Shown: positions 25,456 to 33,533 of the stretch, piece by piece
Layout of the letters: each line of letters starts with the position of its first letter
Position numbering within the stretch: position 1 is the stretch's first letter
Origin: Regnicoccus frigidus
GTDB lineage: Bacteria; Cyanobacteriota; Cyanobacteriia; PCC-6307; Cyanobiaceae
Assembly (NCBI GenBank): GCA_025194985.1
Contig: JAOANE010000033.1
Coordinates: 1-50,320 of the forward strand
Length of the DNA: 50,320 nt
Reading direction: 5' to 3'
Program-made: the position numbers and the translations under genes
The notes under the pieces: generated by a model
Database searches by the model: none
What the model was told of the DNA's origin: nothing
What the model saw: only the letters and a program-made list of their open reading frames with translations

Positions 25456-25480
25456 AAAAAAAACGGGGCCCCGGGCCCCG
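25456..25480 (-). terminator. Intrinsic terminator after psaD
   Basis: On the minus strand a stem CGGGGC/GCCCCG with loop CCGGG (25464-25480) is followed by eight T (25456-25463). It ends psaD transcription just before trpE begins; trpE must depend on read-through or on a promoter inside psaD. Confidence 0.88.
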
Positions 25481-25527
25481 CCTTTCTAAATGGTGATCGG
25501 TTCAGGTTCTCAGGACCTGCCTGCCGC

Positions 25528-25959
25528 TCAGGAGTCGAAGGTGTTGCGACCGGTGAACTTGATCGTGGATGGGTTGGGGTTATCGCCGATGCGACGGGAA
25601 TTGAAGCCCACCATGGAGCGGCCTTCGTTGACCTTCTCGGGGAAAACACCATCCTTGGGGTGCAGATATTCGGTGTCACCACCGGGGAAGATCCGGTAGA
25701 TCTTGAAATCTTCGATGCGGGGCTTGAACTTGGTGCGCAACTGAGTGCCGAGGGCCAGGCACTGCTCCTTGCGTGCAAAATACATGATGTTCTCACCTTC
25801 GTTCATCTCGGCGGCCCCGCCGGTGGGAAGTTCGAAAACCTGGGAGGTGCTGCTTGTCCAGGTGATGGCGTATTTCTCCTCGGTTTCCGCTGAGTTCAGC
25901 AAACCTCCGGTGCTACCGATGTACTTGGGGAGTTGACCGCTCAGCGCCGTTGCTGTCAT
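25528..25959 (-). CDS. psaD: Photosystem I subunit II (PsaD)
   Basis: PsaD sits on the stromal side of photosystem I and docks ferredoxin. The 143-residue protein contains EKYAITWTS, the EMNEGENIMYFARKEQCLALG block and YRIFPGGDTEYLHPKDGVFPE, all highly conserved in PsaD. It is monocistronic by appearance: a strong terminator follows, and a 123-base gap with an inverted repeat precedes it. Such abundant photosystem genes are usually light-regulated; the leader element may take part. Confidence 0.98.
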   Translation of the reverse strand: MTATALSGQLPKYIGSTGGLLNSAETEEKYAITWTSSTSQVFELPTGGAAEMNEGENIMYFARKEQCLALGTQLRTKFKPRIEDFKIYRIFPGGDTEYLHPKDGVFPEKVNEGRSMVGFNSRRIGDNPNPSTIKFTGRNTFDS

Positions 25960-26011
25960 GGCTGTTGGGGGAGGGGAGTGGGCGTTCCCGGAGGAGCTGC
26001 CGGACCGTTTC

Positions 26012-26040
26012 GGCTGGAAGCTAGCACCGTGTTTCCAGCC
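26012..26040 (-). promoter_or_regulatory. Inverted repeat in the psaD upstream region
   Basis: GGCTGGAA (26012-26019) and TTCCAGCC (26033-26040) are perfect complements separated by 13 bases. The element lies about 53-81 bases upstream of the psaD start, where promoter or 5' leader is expected. It does not match the HLR1 high-light motif. It may be an operator or an RNA stem-loop. Confidence 0.4.
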
Positions 26041-26082
26041 CTTATCTCAGGAGCTGCCCTCTCTTCACACCCGTCAACAAAT

Positions 26083-27468
26083 TCAGATCTCGCTGGCCTC
26101 CGGGCTGGCGGCCAAGGGAAAGAAGACGGTGAGTCCGCTGCCTGCTCTTTCGGTCAGGCGGCCGCCGAGGCTATGGAACAGGCGCTGGGTGGCCTCCCGG
26201 CTCAGCTGCAGGCTGCCGGTGAGGGGATCCCAGCTCAGCACCGGACCGAGGGCCGCCGTGGGGGCCGCCGTCGCCGTTTCCGCCCCTGGCGTGTTGAGGC
26301 CGTTGAGTTGCAGTTTCAGCCGAGAGCCAGCCGGTTGCAGACGGATCAACACCGCGGTGCCGGCCGGCAGGCTGCGGGTGAAGCGGTCGATCAATCCCCC
26401 GAGCATGGTTTCGAGCAGGTTGGGATCACTCATCACTGGCTGAAGCTGATCCTCGATCTCCAGCTTCAGGCCTAATCCCCGCCGCCCCAGCTGCCGCTCC
26501 CAAAGCGGCAGCAGCTTCTGCAGCAGGGCCGCCAGATCGGTTCGCGCCAGGGACTGGCTGGGGCGGGGGCGGCGCTGCAGTTCGGCGGCATGGAAGATCA
26601 GGCCGAAGCGGTCGATCTGCTCACTGCATTCGCTGTCAATCTGCTCAAGCCGGTGGCGCACCACGGCGGGCAGGTCGGTGCGGCGCAGCAGGGAGCGGAT
26701 CAGGGTCCGGATCGTGGCCAACGGCGTGCGCACCTCGTGGGTGAGGGCCTCAAGCAGGGCCAGCTCGCCGCTGGCTGGATGCGGCGTCTGCTCGTCCCTG
26801 GCGGGGGCGGCCTGGACCACGGGTTGCAGGGTGACGCTCGGCGCCATCGCGGCGAGGCGTTCGCCCAGTCGCGGCCAGAAGGCCTGTGCCGTCTTCTCCT
26901 CGCTGCGCAGGGCTCCGAGTTCTTGCATGGCGCTGCGCAGACTGCGGGCTGCGCTGGGGCTGCGGCGCTGCAGGCGTTCATCCACCAGTTGCAGGGCCGC
27001 CGCCAAGGTGGCGGGGTCGAAGCGCAGGATCAAGCGCCGCCGTTGAGGCTCCCCCTCCAGGGCCATCGCCATCTGCAGCTGGGGGGTGAACAGCAACAAC
27101 AGCGGATCGGTGCCGTCGTCGTCCTCGAGGGTCAGGCGCTCGAAATCTGGTGTTGGCCCTGGGTGAGGGTCAGCGGATTGCCGCCAACGCCCCGGCAGCA
27201 GGGGCGCAGGGGGCTCCAGCAGGGTTCCGACCGCCTTGGGCGTCCAGACCCAACCCTGCAGTTCCCGCAGCAGGGCGGGCTCGTGCAGCGCTGGCAGCGG
27301 CGACGCCAGCCAGACCCCTTTGAGGGGTTGGAGCGGCAGCAGAAAATCTTCCTGCAGGGTGGCCAAGGCTGCCCACCACTGCCGGCGTACGCCGTCCTCA
27401 TCGCTGCGGCCGGGCGGAACGCCCTGGGCCAGACGTTGCCGTAACTGCTGCAGGGTCGGGCCGTTCAC
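26083..27468 (-). CDS. Histidine kinase with degenerate ATP-binding domain
   Basis: A 461-residue protein with an unassigned N-terminal sensor region (about 1-225), a clear H-box ALTHEVRTPLATIR with H244, and a C-terminal region placed like HATPase_c (about 345-451). The N-box is altered: the segment LLETMLGGLIDRFTRSLP has Gly and Asp where the ATP/Mg-binding asparagines belong, and no DxGxG box is visible; only the terminal GLTVFFPLA resembles the family. It may still receive or pass phosphate, or act as a scaffold. GTG 27468 overlaps the rodA stop by 4 bases, implying co-translation. Confidence 0.75.
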   Translation of the reverse strand: MNGPTLQQLRQRLAQGVPPGRSDEDGVRRQWWAALATLQEDFLLPLQPLKGVWLASPLPALHEPALLRELQGWVWTPKAVGTLLEPPAPLLPGRWRQSADPHPGPTPDFERLTLEDDDGTDPLLLLFTPQLQMAMALEGEPQRRRLILRFDPATLAAALQLVDERLQRRSPSAARSLRSAMQELGALRSEEKTAQAFWPRLGERLAAMAPSVTLQPVVQAAPARDEQTPHPASGELALLEALTHEVRTPLATIRTLIRSLLRRTDLPAVVRHRLEQIDSECSEQIDRFGLIFHAAELQRRPRPSQSLARTDLAALLQKLLPLWERQLGRRGLGLKLEIEDQLQPVMSDPNLLETMLGGLIDRFTRSLPAGTAVLIRLQPAGSRLKLQLNGLNTPGAETATAAPTAALGPVLSWDPLTGSLQLSREATQRLFHSLGGRLTERAGSGLTVFFPLAASPEASEI

Positions 27469-28739
27469 CAGCCCCCCTGGCTGGAGCGGCTGCGACGCAG
27501 CACCGAGGCACAGAGCCCGAGGGCAATGAAGTTGACCAACATCGCCGAACGGCCATAACTCATCCAGGGCAGGGGGATGCCGGTCACGGGGCCGAGGCCG
27601 ATCGTCATGAAGATATTGACCACCACCTGGAACATCACCATGGCGCCGATGCCGACCACCACCAGTGACTCGAAGTCGGTGCGGGCCTTGCCGGCGATCT
27701 GCAGCAGGCGCCCCATCAGGGCGATGAAACCGACCACCACCAGCATGGAGCCCACATAGCCGGTTTCCTCGCCCAGGGCACTGAAGATGAAGTCGGTGTG
27801 CTGTTCCGGGATGAACTGAAGCTTGGTGAGTTGGCCATGCATCAGGCCCGTTCCCCAGAGACCGCCAGAGCCAATGCCGACCTTGCTCTGCAGCAGGTGG
27901 TAGCCCCCGCCGAGGGGATCTTTGGATGGATCGAGGAACAGCACCAGGCGGTCGCGTTGGTAGTCCTTGAGGCCATGGGCCCAGAGGTAGGGGGTGAGCA
28001 GGGCGAACAGGCCCTGGATGCCGACCGCCAGGGCCACACCGGGCCACCGCCAGGGCAGGGAGCGGTAGGCGAGCCAACCCATCAGCGGAATCCAGCCCAG
28101 CAGGGCCAGCGGCAGCGTGCCTGCCAGCAGGGCCGCCGCCAGCGGCGAGAGCAGCAGCACCACCCACCGGAGCGACATGCCGGCCCAGAACAACATCACG
28201 AGCAGCACGACCCCGAAGACCAGCGATGTGCCCAGGTCAGGCTGGATGAACACCAGAAACCAGGGGATCAGGATCACCCCGGAAGGCCGCAGCAGGTCAA
28301 TCGGTCGTTCGATCGGAAAGCGGCTGAGTACCCCGGCCAGCAGCAGGATTGCCGCGAGTTTGGCGAATTCCGAAGGTTGCACATGGAAGCCGCCGATGCT
28401 GATCCAGCGCTGGGCGCCAAGGGCGGAGGTGCCGACCAGCCTCACCGCGATCAGGCTGACCACGATGAGGCCGTAGATCGGCAGTAACAGGGTCTTGAGC
28501 CGATCCAGCGGCAGGCGGGCCAAGAGCAGGGCGAGGCCGAGCCCCACCGCCGCCGAGAGCCAGTGCTGGTACCAATCGGCGTAATCGGCCTGGCGCTGGG
28601 TGCTGGCGATCAGGATTCCCGCTAGAAGCGACAGGGCCAGGGGAATGCCCCAGAGCACCAGATCGATCTCCTTGAACCACGAACGTTTTCTCGGGCGGCT
28701 GCTGGAGAACACCCTGCGCCGACCGCTGAGCATGGCCAT
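27465..28739 (-). CDS. rodA: Cell-elongation protein RodA
   Basis: RodA is a SEDS-family peptidoglycan glycosyltransferase of the elongasome. The 424-residue protein has about ten hydrophobic segments, the SEDS motifs PSEFAKLAAILLLA, QPDLGTSLVF, and the C-terminal GPVTGIPLPWMSYGRSAM. The sequence RWISIGGFHVQPSEFAK favours RodA over FtsW. It starts 5 bases before the mrp stop region ends on the same strand and overlaps the following histidine kinase, so mrp-rodA-kinase look co-transcribed. Confidence 0.94.
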   Translation of the reverse strand: MAMLSGRRRVFSSSRPRKRSWFKEIDLVLWGIPLALSLLAGILIASTQRQADYADWYQHWLSAAVGLGLALLLARLPLDRLKTLLLPIYGLIVVSLIAVRLVGTSALGAQRWISIGGFHVQPSEFAKLAAILLLAGVLSRFPIERPIDLLRPSGVILIPWFLVFIQPDLGTSLVFGVVLLVMLFWAGMSLRWVVLLLSPLAAALLAGTLPLALLGWIPLMGWLAYRSLPWRWPGVALAVGIQGLFALLTPYLWAHGLKDYQRDRLVLFLDPSKDPLGGGYHLLQSKVGIGSGGLWGTGLMHGQLTKLQFIPEQHTDFIFSALGEETGYVGSMLVVVGFIALMGRLLQIAGKARTDFESLVVVGIGAMVMFQVVVNIFMTIGLGPVTGIPLPWMSYGRSAMLVNFIALGLCASVLRRSRSSQGGW

Positions 28740-28744
28740 GACGC

Positions 28745-29845
28745 TCAGGCTGGGTTGAGCGTCGGCACCTGAAGGGTTGCGGCCAGCTCCATGAAGGCTT
28801 GCGCCGTTGGTGAATCAGGCTGGGCCACCACCAGGGGCAGGCCCCTGTCTCCGCCTTCCACCACGCCCATCTCCAGCGGCAGCTGGGCGAGCAGGGGCAC
28901 GTTGGCCTCAGAGGCCAAAAGGGCGCCGCCGCCGGAGCCAAAAATCGAGTAGCGGGCTTCGGGCCGATCCGGTGGGATGAACACGCTCATGTTCTCGATC
29001 ACTCCCAGCACCGATACCCCCATCTGCAGGAACATCGCCAGGCCGCGGCGGGCATCCTGCAGGGATACCTTCTGGGGGGTGGTGACGATCACGACCCCGG
29101 CCATTGGAACGGCCTGGGCCAGGGTGAGCTGGGCATCACCGGTGCCCGGCGGCAGGTCGACGACGAGCACATCGCGCTCCCCCCACTCCACCTGATAAAG
29201 AAACTGGCGGATGATCCCATTCAGCATCGGCCCGCGCCAGACCACCGGTTGGTTCTCCTGAATCAACAGGCCCATCGACACCATCGCCACACCGCAGACC
29301 TCAATCGGGGTCAGAACCTGCTGGTCGCCGCTGCCGCGCACTTCGGGGGTTCGATCGGCCACCCCGAGCATGGTCGGAACGTTTGGCCCGTAGATATCAG
29401 CATCCAGAAGTCCCACCTTCAGGCCCTGCCGGGCCAGGGCGCAGGCCAGGTTCACGGCCACGGTGCTCTTACCCACCCCGCCCTTGCCGCTGCTTACGGC
29501 GATCACCCGACCGACGCCGGGGATTCCCTTGCGCTCGGGCAGTTGGCCGGCGCCGGCCGGTCCGTGGCTGTGGCCGGCATCGGCTTGCTCGGGCTGGGCC
29601 AGCTCGACCTGCACCTCGGCGATACCATCGACGGCTAGCAGTGCGCTGCGGGCATCGGCGGCGATTTTCTCCCGCTGGCTGGTGGCATAGCCCGGTAAGG
29701 CGAGGCGGAACACGGCCCGATCGCCCTGTACCCGAACCTGGCTGATCCAGGCCAGCTCCAGCAGGGTGCGGCCACTGCCGGCATCACACAGGGATTTCAA
29801 GGCATCGAGGGCCCGATCAGCGCTGGCCATCCCTTGAGCACCCAT
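28745..29845 (-). CDS. mrp: Mrp/ApbC-type Fe-S carrier ATPase
   Basis: Mrp (NBP35/ApbC family) binds and delivers iron-sulfur clusters. The P-loop VSSGKGGVGKST and the following DADIYGPNVPTMLG, VVDLPPGTGDAQLT and FGSGGG blocks are complete. An N-terminal DUF59/MIP18-like part (about 1-90) precedes it, as usual. The CxxC cluster-binding motif of E. coli Mrp is absent: the site reads IENMSVFIPPDRPE. Start could be 29845 (MGAQGMAS) or 29830 (MASAD); the longer has a possible AGGA upstream. Confidence 0.9.
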   Translation of the reverse strand: MGAQGMASADRALDALKSLCDAGSGRTLLELAWISQVRVQGDRAVFRLALPGYATSQREKIAADARSALLAVDGIAEVQVELAQPEQADAGHSHGPAGAGQLPERKGIPGVGRVIAVSSGKGGVGKSTVAVNLACALARQGLKVGLLDADIYGPNVPTMLGVADRTPEVRGSGDQQVLTPIEVCGVAMVSMGLLIQENQPVVWRGPMLNGIIRQFLYQVEWGERDVLVVDLPPGTGDAQLTLAQAVPMAGVVIVTTPQKVSLQDARRGLAMFLQMGVSVLGVIENMSVFIPPDRPEARYSIFGSGGGALLASEANVPLLAQLPLEMGVVEGGDRGLPLVVAQPDSPTAQAFMELAATLQVPTLNPA

Positions 29846-29962
29846 AGGTGAATCAATCCTACGGGTCGTGCCCATGACAGAGCCTCTCGAAAGGTTGTGA
29901 GCGGGTACGGCAGGCTGGAAAGGTGAACAGGATTCCAGTGCCCCGTCAGGGGCTCAGCTCGC

Positions 29963-31042
29963 GTGCCCGAACAACCACGGATTGATCCAGCCATGGCCCC
30001 GGAGATCGGACCGCCGCCCCAGGCTCCGCCGCCCGATTCCCGCCAGCGGGCCAGGCAGCTACTGATGGGCCTGCAAGACAGCATTTGCGCCGGCCTCGAA
30101 GCCCTCGATGGTGAAGGCCGCTTTCAAGAGGAGAGCTGGGAGCGGCCGGAGGGCGGCGGTGGCCGCTCCAGGGTGATGACGGCCGGCCGCATCTTCGAGC
30201 AGGGCGGCGTCAATTTCTCCGAGGTGGAGGGGGACCGGCTGCCTCCGGCGATCCTCAACCAGCGTCCGGAGGCGGAAGGGCAGCGCTGGTTCGCCACCGG
30301 CACCTCGATGGTGTTGCACCCCCGCAACCCCTATGTACCCACGGTGCACCTGAATTACCGCTATTTCGAAGCGGGGCCGGTCTGGTGGTTCGGCGGCGGG
30401 GCTGACCTGACGCCCTTCTATCCCTTCCTCGCCGATGCCATCCATTTTCACCGCACCTTGAAGGGGGCCTGTGACGGCGTCAACCCGGCCTATTACCCGG
30501 TGTTTAAGGCCTGGTGTGACGATTACTTCCTGCTCCGGCACCGCGGCGAAACCCGTGGCGTTGGGGGCATTTTCTTCGACTACCAGGACCCTTCAGGAAT
30601 CCTTTACAAGGGTCAGGATCCCCAGTCTGTGGCCGCGGCTCTCTCCGGTGCTGCCGGGCCTCAGACCCAGAGCTGGGAGCAGTTGTTCCAGTTGGCCAGC
30701 GCCTGCGGCCACGGTTTTCTGCCGAGCTACGCGCCGATCGTCGAGAAGCGCAACCCGCTGGCCTACGGCGAGCGCGAACGCCAGTTCCAGCTCTACCGCC
30801 GCGGCCGTTATGTGGAATTCAATCTCGTCTTCGATCGGGGCACGATCTTCGGTCTGCAGACCAACGGGCGGACCGAGTCGATCCTGATGTCGCTGCCGCC
30901 TCTTGTGCGCTGGGAGTACGGCTACACGCCGGAGCCAGGCAGCCGCGAGGCCTTGCTCACCGATCTGTTCACCTGCCCCCAGGACTGGTTGCAGGACGAA
31001 TCTCTGAGGGATCGCTGCCAACCCCATCAGGCTGTTGGCTGA
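29963..31042 (+). CDS. hemF: Oxygen-dependent coproporphyrinogen III oxidase
   Basis: HemF decarboxylates coproporphyrinogen III to protoporphyrinogen IX for heme and chlorophyll. The 359-residue protein shows the conserved blocks GRIFEQGGVNFS, VHLNYRYFE, WWFGGGADLTPFYP, RGVGGIFFDYQD and the C-terminal NLVFDRGTIFGLQTNGRTESILMSLPP (both in pieces here). GTG at 29963 is the start. The last 74 bases overlap the end of the convergent amidase-like gene on the other strand. Confidence 0.96.
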   Translation: MPEQPRIDPAMAPEIGPPPQAPPPDSRQRARQLLMGLQDSICAGLEALDGEGRFQEESWERPEGGGGRSRVMTAGRIFEQGGVNFSEVEGDRLPPAILNQRPEAEGQRWFATGTSMVLHPRNPYVPTVHLNYRYFEAGPVWWFGGGADLTPFYPFLADAIHFHRTLKGACDGVNPAYYPVFKAWCDDYFLLRHRGETRGVGGIFFDYQDPSGILYKGQDPQSVAAALSGAAGPQTQSWEQLFQLASACGHGFLPSYAPIVEKRNPLAYGERERQFQLYRRGRYVEFNLVFDRGTIFGLQTNGRTESILMSLPPLVRWEYGYTPEPGSREALLTDLFTCPQDWLQDESLRDRCQPHQAVG

Positions 31043-31859
31043 GCCGTGGCCGGAACGGGGCCTGGCTGTCAGCCAGCCCCGCTTCGATCGCCTCAACCAC
31101 CCGCAGGGCAATCGCGTCAAGGGCTATATCGCGGCTGCTGGGGTTGCGCAGTGACGCTTCGAGGGTGCCCTCAAGCTTGCCGATCTCCAGCATGGCAATG
31201 CCCCGCCGCGGGGCACCAAGCCCACCGCGGAAGTCAGCGGGGAAGGCGCCGAAGGCGGCGGCGAGGCTTTCATCGAGTTGGCTGAAGGGCCCCATCAGCG
31301 GCGGAATCAGGCCCGAGCCGATGCCGTCAGGGCCATAGGCATCGAAGTGGATCTCCAGGGCGTAGCCACCCCGACGCACGTGATCTTTACCCACACTCCA
31401 GTTGGTGCGCGGATCGTCGCCATCGGCGATGGTCCTCAGCGGAGGCAGGTAAAGGCTGATGTTGAGCCCCCGCTGCTGCCCGAGGCCCACGATCCGCTCA
31501 GCGGTCAGCAGGTTCCAGTGGAGCTCGTCGCGGATGGCGGGATTCATCGGCGCGGCGCCGTGGATGTCGACGGCCTCGCCGGGGGTGCCAGCTCCCGCCA
31601 TGGCCTGGGAGTCGGCGTGGCCAGCCAGCACCAGGATCGGGGTGCCGGCAGCCAGACTGCGGCGTCCGATCCAGTTCTTGTTCAGTGGCGCCCGGGGACC
31701 GGTAAGCGGATCGATGGCGGGCAGGGCCGGGGCCCGCGCCGCCACCGCCGTCGCTGCCGCCAGGATCAGGCTGAACACCCCCAGCGCCGCCCATCGGATC
31801 GAGGCGGTCCTGGGAACAACGCGGCTGGGTGCCGTTTTGGAGTGTGAACGGGTGGACAC
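30969..31859 (-). CDS. Probable exported N-acetylmuramoyl-L-alanine amidase-like protein
   Basis: The 296-residue protein has a hydrophobic N-terminal segment (about 22-42, ending VAARAPA), so it is exported or membrane-anchored. The following domain shows an Amidase_3-like layout: H81 in VLAGHAD, E112 in RDELHWNLLTAERI, H171 in LEIHFDAYG and a glutamate in MLEIGKLEG (about 225-230). These could be the zinc ligands and catalytic acid of a peptidoglycan amidase. The identification rests on spacing and motif shape, and picocyanobacterial homologues are poorly annotated. Its 3' end overlaps hemF. Confidence 0.5.
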   Translation of the reverse strand: MSTRSHSKTAPSRVVPRTASIRWAALGVFSLILAAATAVAARAPALPAIDPLTGPRAPLNKNWIGRRSLAAGTPILVLAGHADSQAMAGAGTPGEAVDIHGAAPMNPAIRDELHWNLLTAERIVGLGQQRGLNISLYLPPLRTIADGDDPRTNWSVGKDHVRRGGYALEIHFDAYGPDGIGSGLIPPLMGPFSQLDESLAAAFGAFPADFRGGLGAPRRGIAMLEIGKLEGTLEASLRNPSSRDIALDAIALRVVEAIEAGLADSQAPFRPRLSQQPDGVGSDPSEIRPATSPGGR

Positions 31860-31866
31860 AGGTCAA

Positions 31867-32436
31867 TCAGATCGGAGAACGAAGCAGGGAGCCGTCACTG
31901 GCGAGCTCGAGAGCGGTGGCCATCTCCTGTTCAAGGGCAATCAGCTCATCGCGATGGGCGCGCAGCCGCAGGGTGCTGCCCGGGGCCGTGTCGTCGCTGA
32001 TCAGGCGCAGCTCAACTTGCTCTTGTCGAGCCGCTCGGCGCCCGTACACCAATCCCGCCAGGGGGCCGAGCAGGGTGAGCAGCAGCGGCGACCAGCCCAG
32101 ACCTGGCAGGAGCTGGCGCACCACCAAACCGAGGCAGGCCGCCCCGACGCCTCCGAGCACTGACAGCAGCAAGGCCAGGGGCAGGCTGGCGGCGACCCGG
32201 CCGGAGAAGCGCAGCAGGCGCCGTTCCGGGTCGCCGGCCTCGGCCTGCCAGCCCCGTTGTTGCAGCCACCGACTGAGACCGTCGAGCACCTCCAGCGCCG
32301 GCCGGGGTGAGTGGACATCCACAACAGTGGTGCGGTCCTTGCTGGCGGCCCGCAGGAAGAACACCAGCCCCACGGTCATCAGCAGGGTGAGCAGAAGGGT
32401 GGAGCTCAAGGCGGGGGGCATGCGAACGGCTGACAA
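31867..32436 (-). CDS. CCB1-like cofactor assembly factor for cytochrome b6
   Basis: The N-terminus STLLLTLLMTVGLVFFLRAASKDRT, followed by a soluble part with LDGLSRWLQQRGW and a two-helix segment ending LLGPLAGLVYGRRAARQEQV, fits the 'cofactor assembly of complex C subunit B' (CCB1) family of cyanobacteria and chloroplasts. CCB factors attach the c-type heme (heme ci) to cytochrome b6. The 189-residue length is normal. It shares a 30-base upstream gap with the divergent RNase D gene and lies 7 bases before the amidase-like gene on the same strand. Confidence 0.75.
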   Translation of the reverse strand: MSAVRMPPALSSTLLLTLLMTVGLVFFLRAASKDRTTVVDVHSPRPALEVLDGLSRWLQQRGWQAEAGDPERRLLRFSGRVAASLPLALLLSVLGGVGAACLGLVVRQLLPGLGWSPLLLTLLGPLAGLVYGRRAARQEQVELRLISDDTAPGSTLRLRAHRDELIALEQEMATALELASDGSLLRSPI

Positions 32437-32528
32437 TCACCCCATCCTGGCCCAGCCGGCAGCGGATGGGAGGGCAGGCAGCGCTCAGTGCACTGGACGC
32501 GACGATGGCGGGGTTGCGCATTGCCCCA

Positions 32529-33194
32529 ATGGCCTCCCCCACTGCCCACCCGTCTTCCTCTACCTCTGCTCCAGCCAGCTTTGCCGTCTTCGACGACGAC
32601 CTGGATCCGGCCTGGCTCGCCCTGCTCTCGGAGGCGTCGGCCCTGGCTGTGGATACCGAGGCGATGGGGCTGGTGCATGGCCGCGATCGTCTCTGCCTGG
32701 TCCAGATCGCCGACGCCCGTGACAACGTCTGCTGCATCCGGATTGCGCGCGGTCAGCGGCTCGCCCCCCGGCTGCAGAAGCTGATGGAGAACCCGGCGAT
32801 CGAGAAGGTGTTCCACTTCGCCCGCTTCGATGTGGCCGCCCTGGGGGAAGGCCTGGGGATTGCGGTGAACCCCCTGTTCTGCACCAAGGTGGCCAGCCGC
32901 CTGGCCCGCACCTACAGCTCCCGCCACGGACTCAAAGAAGTGGTTCAGGAGCTGGTGGGTGTGGAGCTCGACAAGCAGGCCCAGAGCAGTGACTGGGGCC
33001 GGGTCGAGGAGCTCGGCGAAGCCCAGCTGGCCTATGCCGCCAACGACGTGCGCTTCCTGCTGCCTGCCTATGGGCGCCTCCAGGAGATCCTGGAGCGGGA
33101 AGATCGCCTGGAGCTGGCGCGCCGTTGCTTCGCCTGCATTCCGGTGTTCTCCGAACTGGATCGCCGCCGTTTCGGTTCGGTCTTCGAGCACTGA
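32529..33194 (+). CDS. rnd: Ribonuclease D-like 3'-5' exonuclease
   Basis: The 221-residue protein has the DEDDy exonuclease motifs: ALAVDTEAMGL (Exo I), EKVFHFARFDVAAL (Exo II) and QLAYAANDVRFLLPAYGRL (Exo III with Y and D). The C-terminal HRDC domains of E. coli RNase D are missing, which is usual for cyanobacterial members. It probably trims tRNA 3' ends or other structured RNA. ATG 32529 is chosen; the frame is open 21 codons further up. Confidence 0.87.
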   Translation: MASPTAHPSSSTSAPASFAVFDDDLDPAWLALLSEASALAVDTEAMGLVHGRDRLCLVQIADARDNVCCIRIARGQRLAPRLQKLMENPAIEKVFHFARFDVAALGEGLGIAVNPLFCTKVASRLARTYSSRHGLKEVVQELVGVELDKQAQSSDWGRVEELGEAQLAYAANDVRFLLPAYGRLQEILEREDRLELARRCFACIPVFSELDRRRFGSVFEH

Positions 33195-33244
33195 GGAAGG
33201 ATGGCCCGGCTAGTCCTCAGCTCCCAGTCCTCAGCCTTCAGCCC

Positions 33245-33502
33245 TCAGTCTTCGTCGAGGTAGTTGGCTTCGTCGGATTCGGCAATCAGCAGGGAATCGA
33301 GCAGGCGCACCTGCTCCTGGCGGCTGCCGCTGAGCTCCTCAACCATCTGCTCGGCCATGGCCACCCGGCCGGCGATGTCGCGAATCTCCGCCTTGGCGGC
33401 CCGCTGGTCGACCCGACGCCGCGCCGAGGCGATGCTGATGCCAAGCAGGGAGGCCAGGTTGCCGGTGATGGTGGCGTAGGCCCGATCGGTGGGGGCGGGC
33501 AT
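33245..33502 (-). CDS. Conserved hypothetical protein, 85 residues
   Basis: The protein is rich in Ala, Arg and Glu, with a predicted long helix (about 30-75) and an acidic end ANYLDED. No catalytic or metal motif is seen. Codon usage matches the neighbours. It lies 31 bases after the LpxB-like gene on the same strand. I recognise it only as a type of small protein common in marine and freshwater picocyanobacteria; function unknown. Confidence 0.6.
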   Translation of the reverse strand: MPAPTDRAYATITGNLASLLGISIASARRRVDQRAAKAEIRDIAGRVAMAEQMVEELSGSRQEQVRLLDSLLIAESDEANYLDED

Positions 33503-33533
33503 CAGAAACCTGCAAAGGCGATATCAACCCCCA

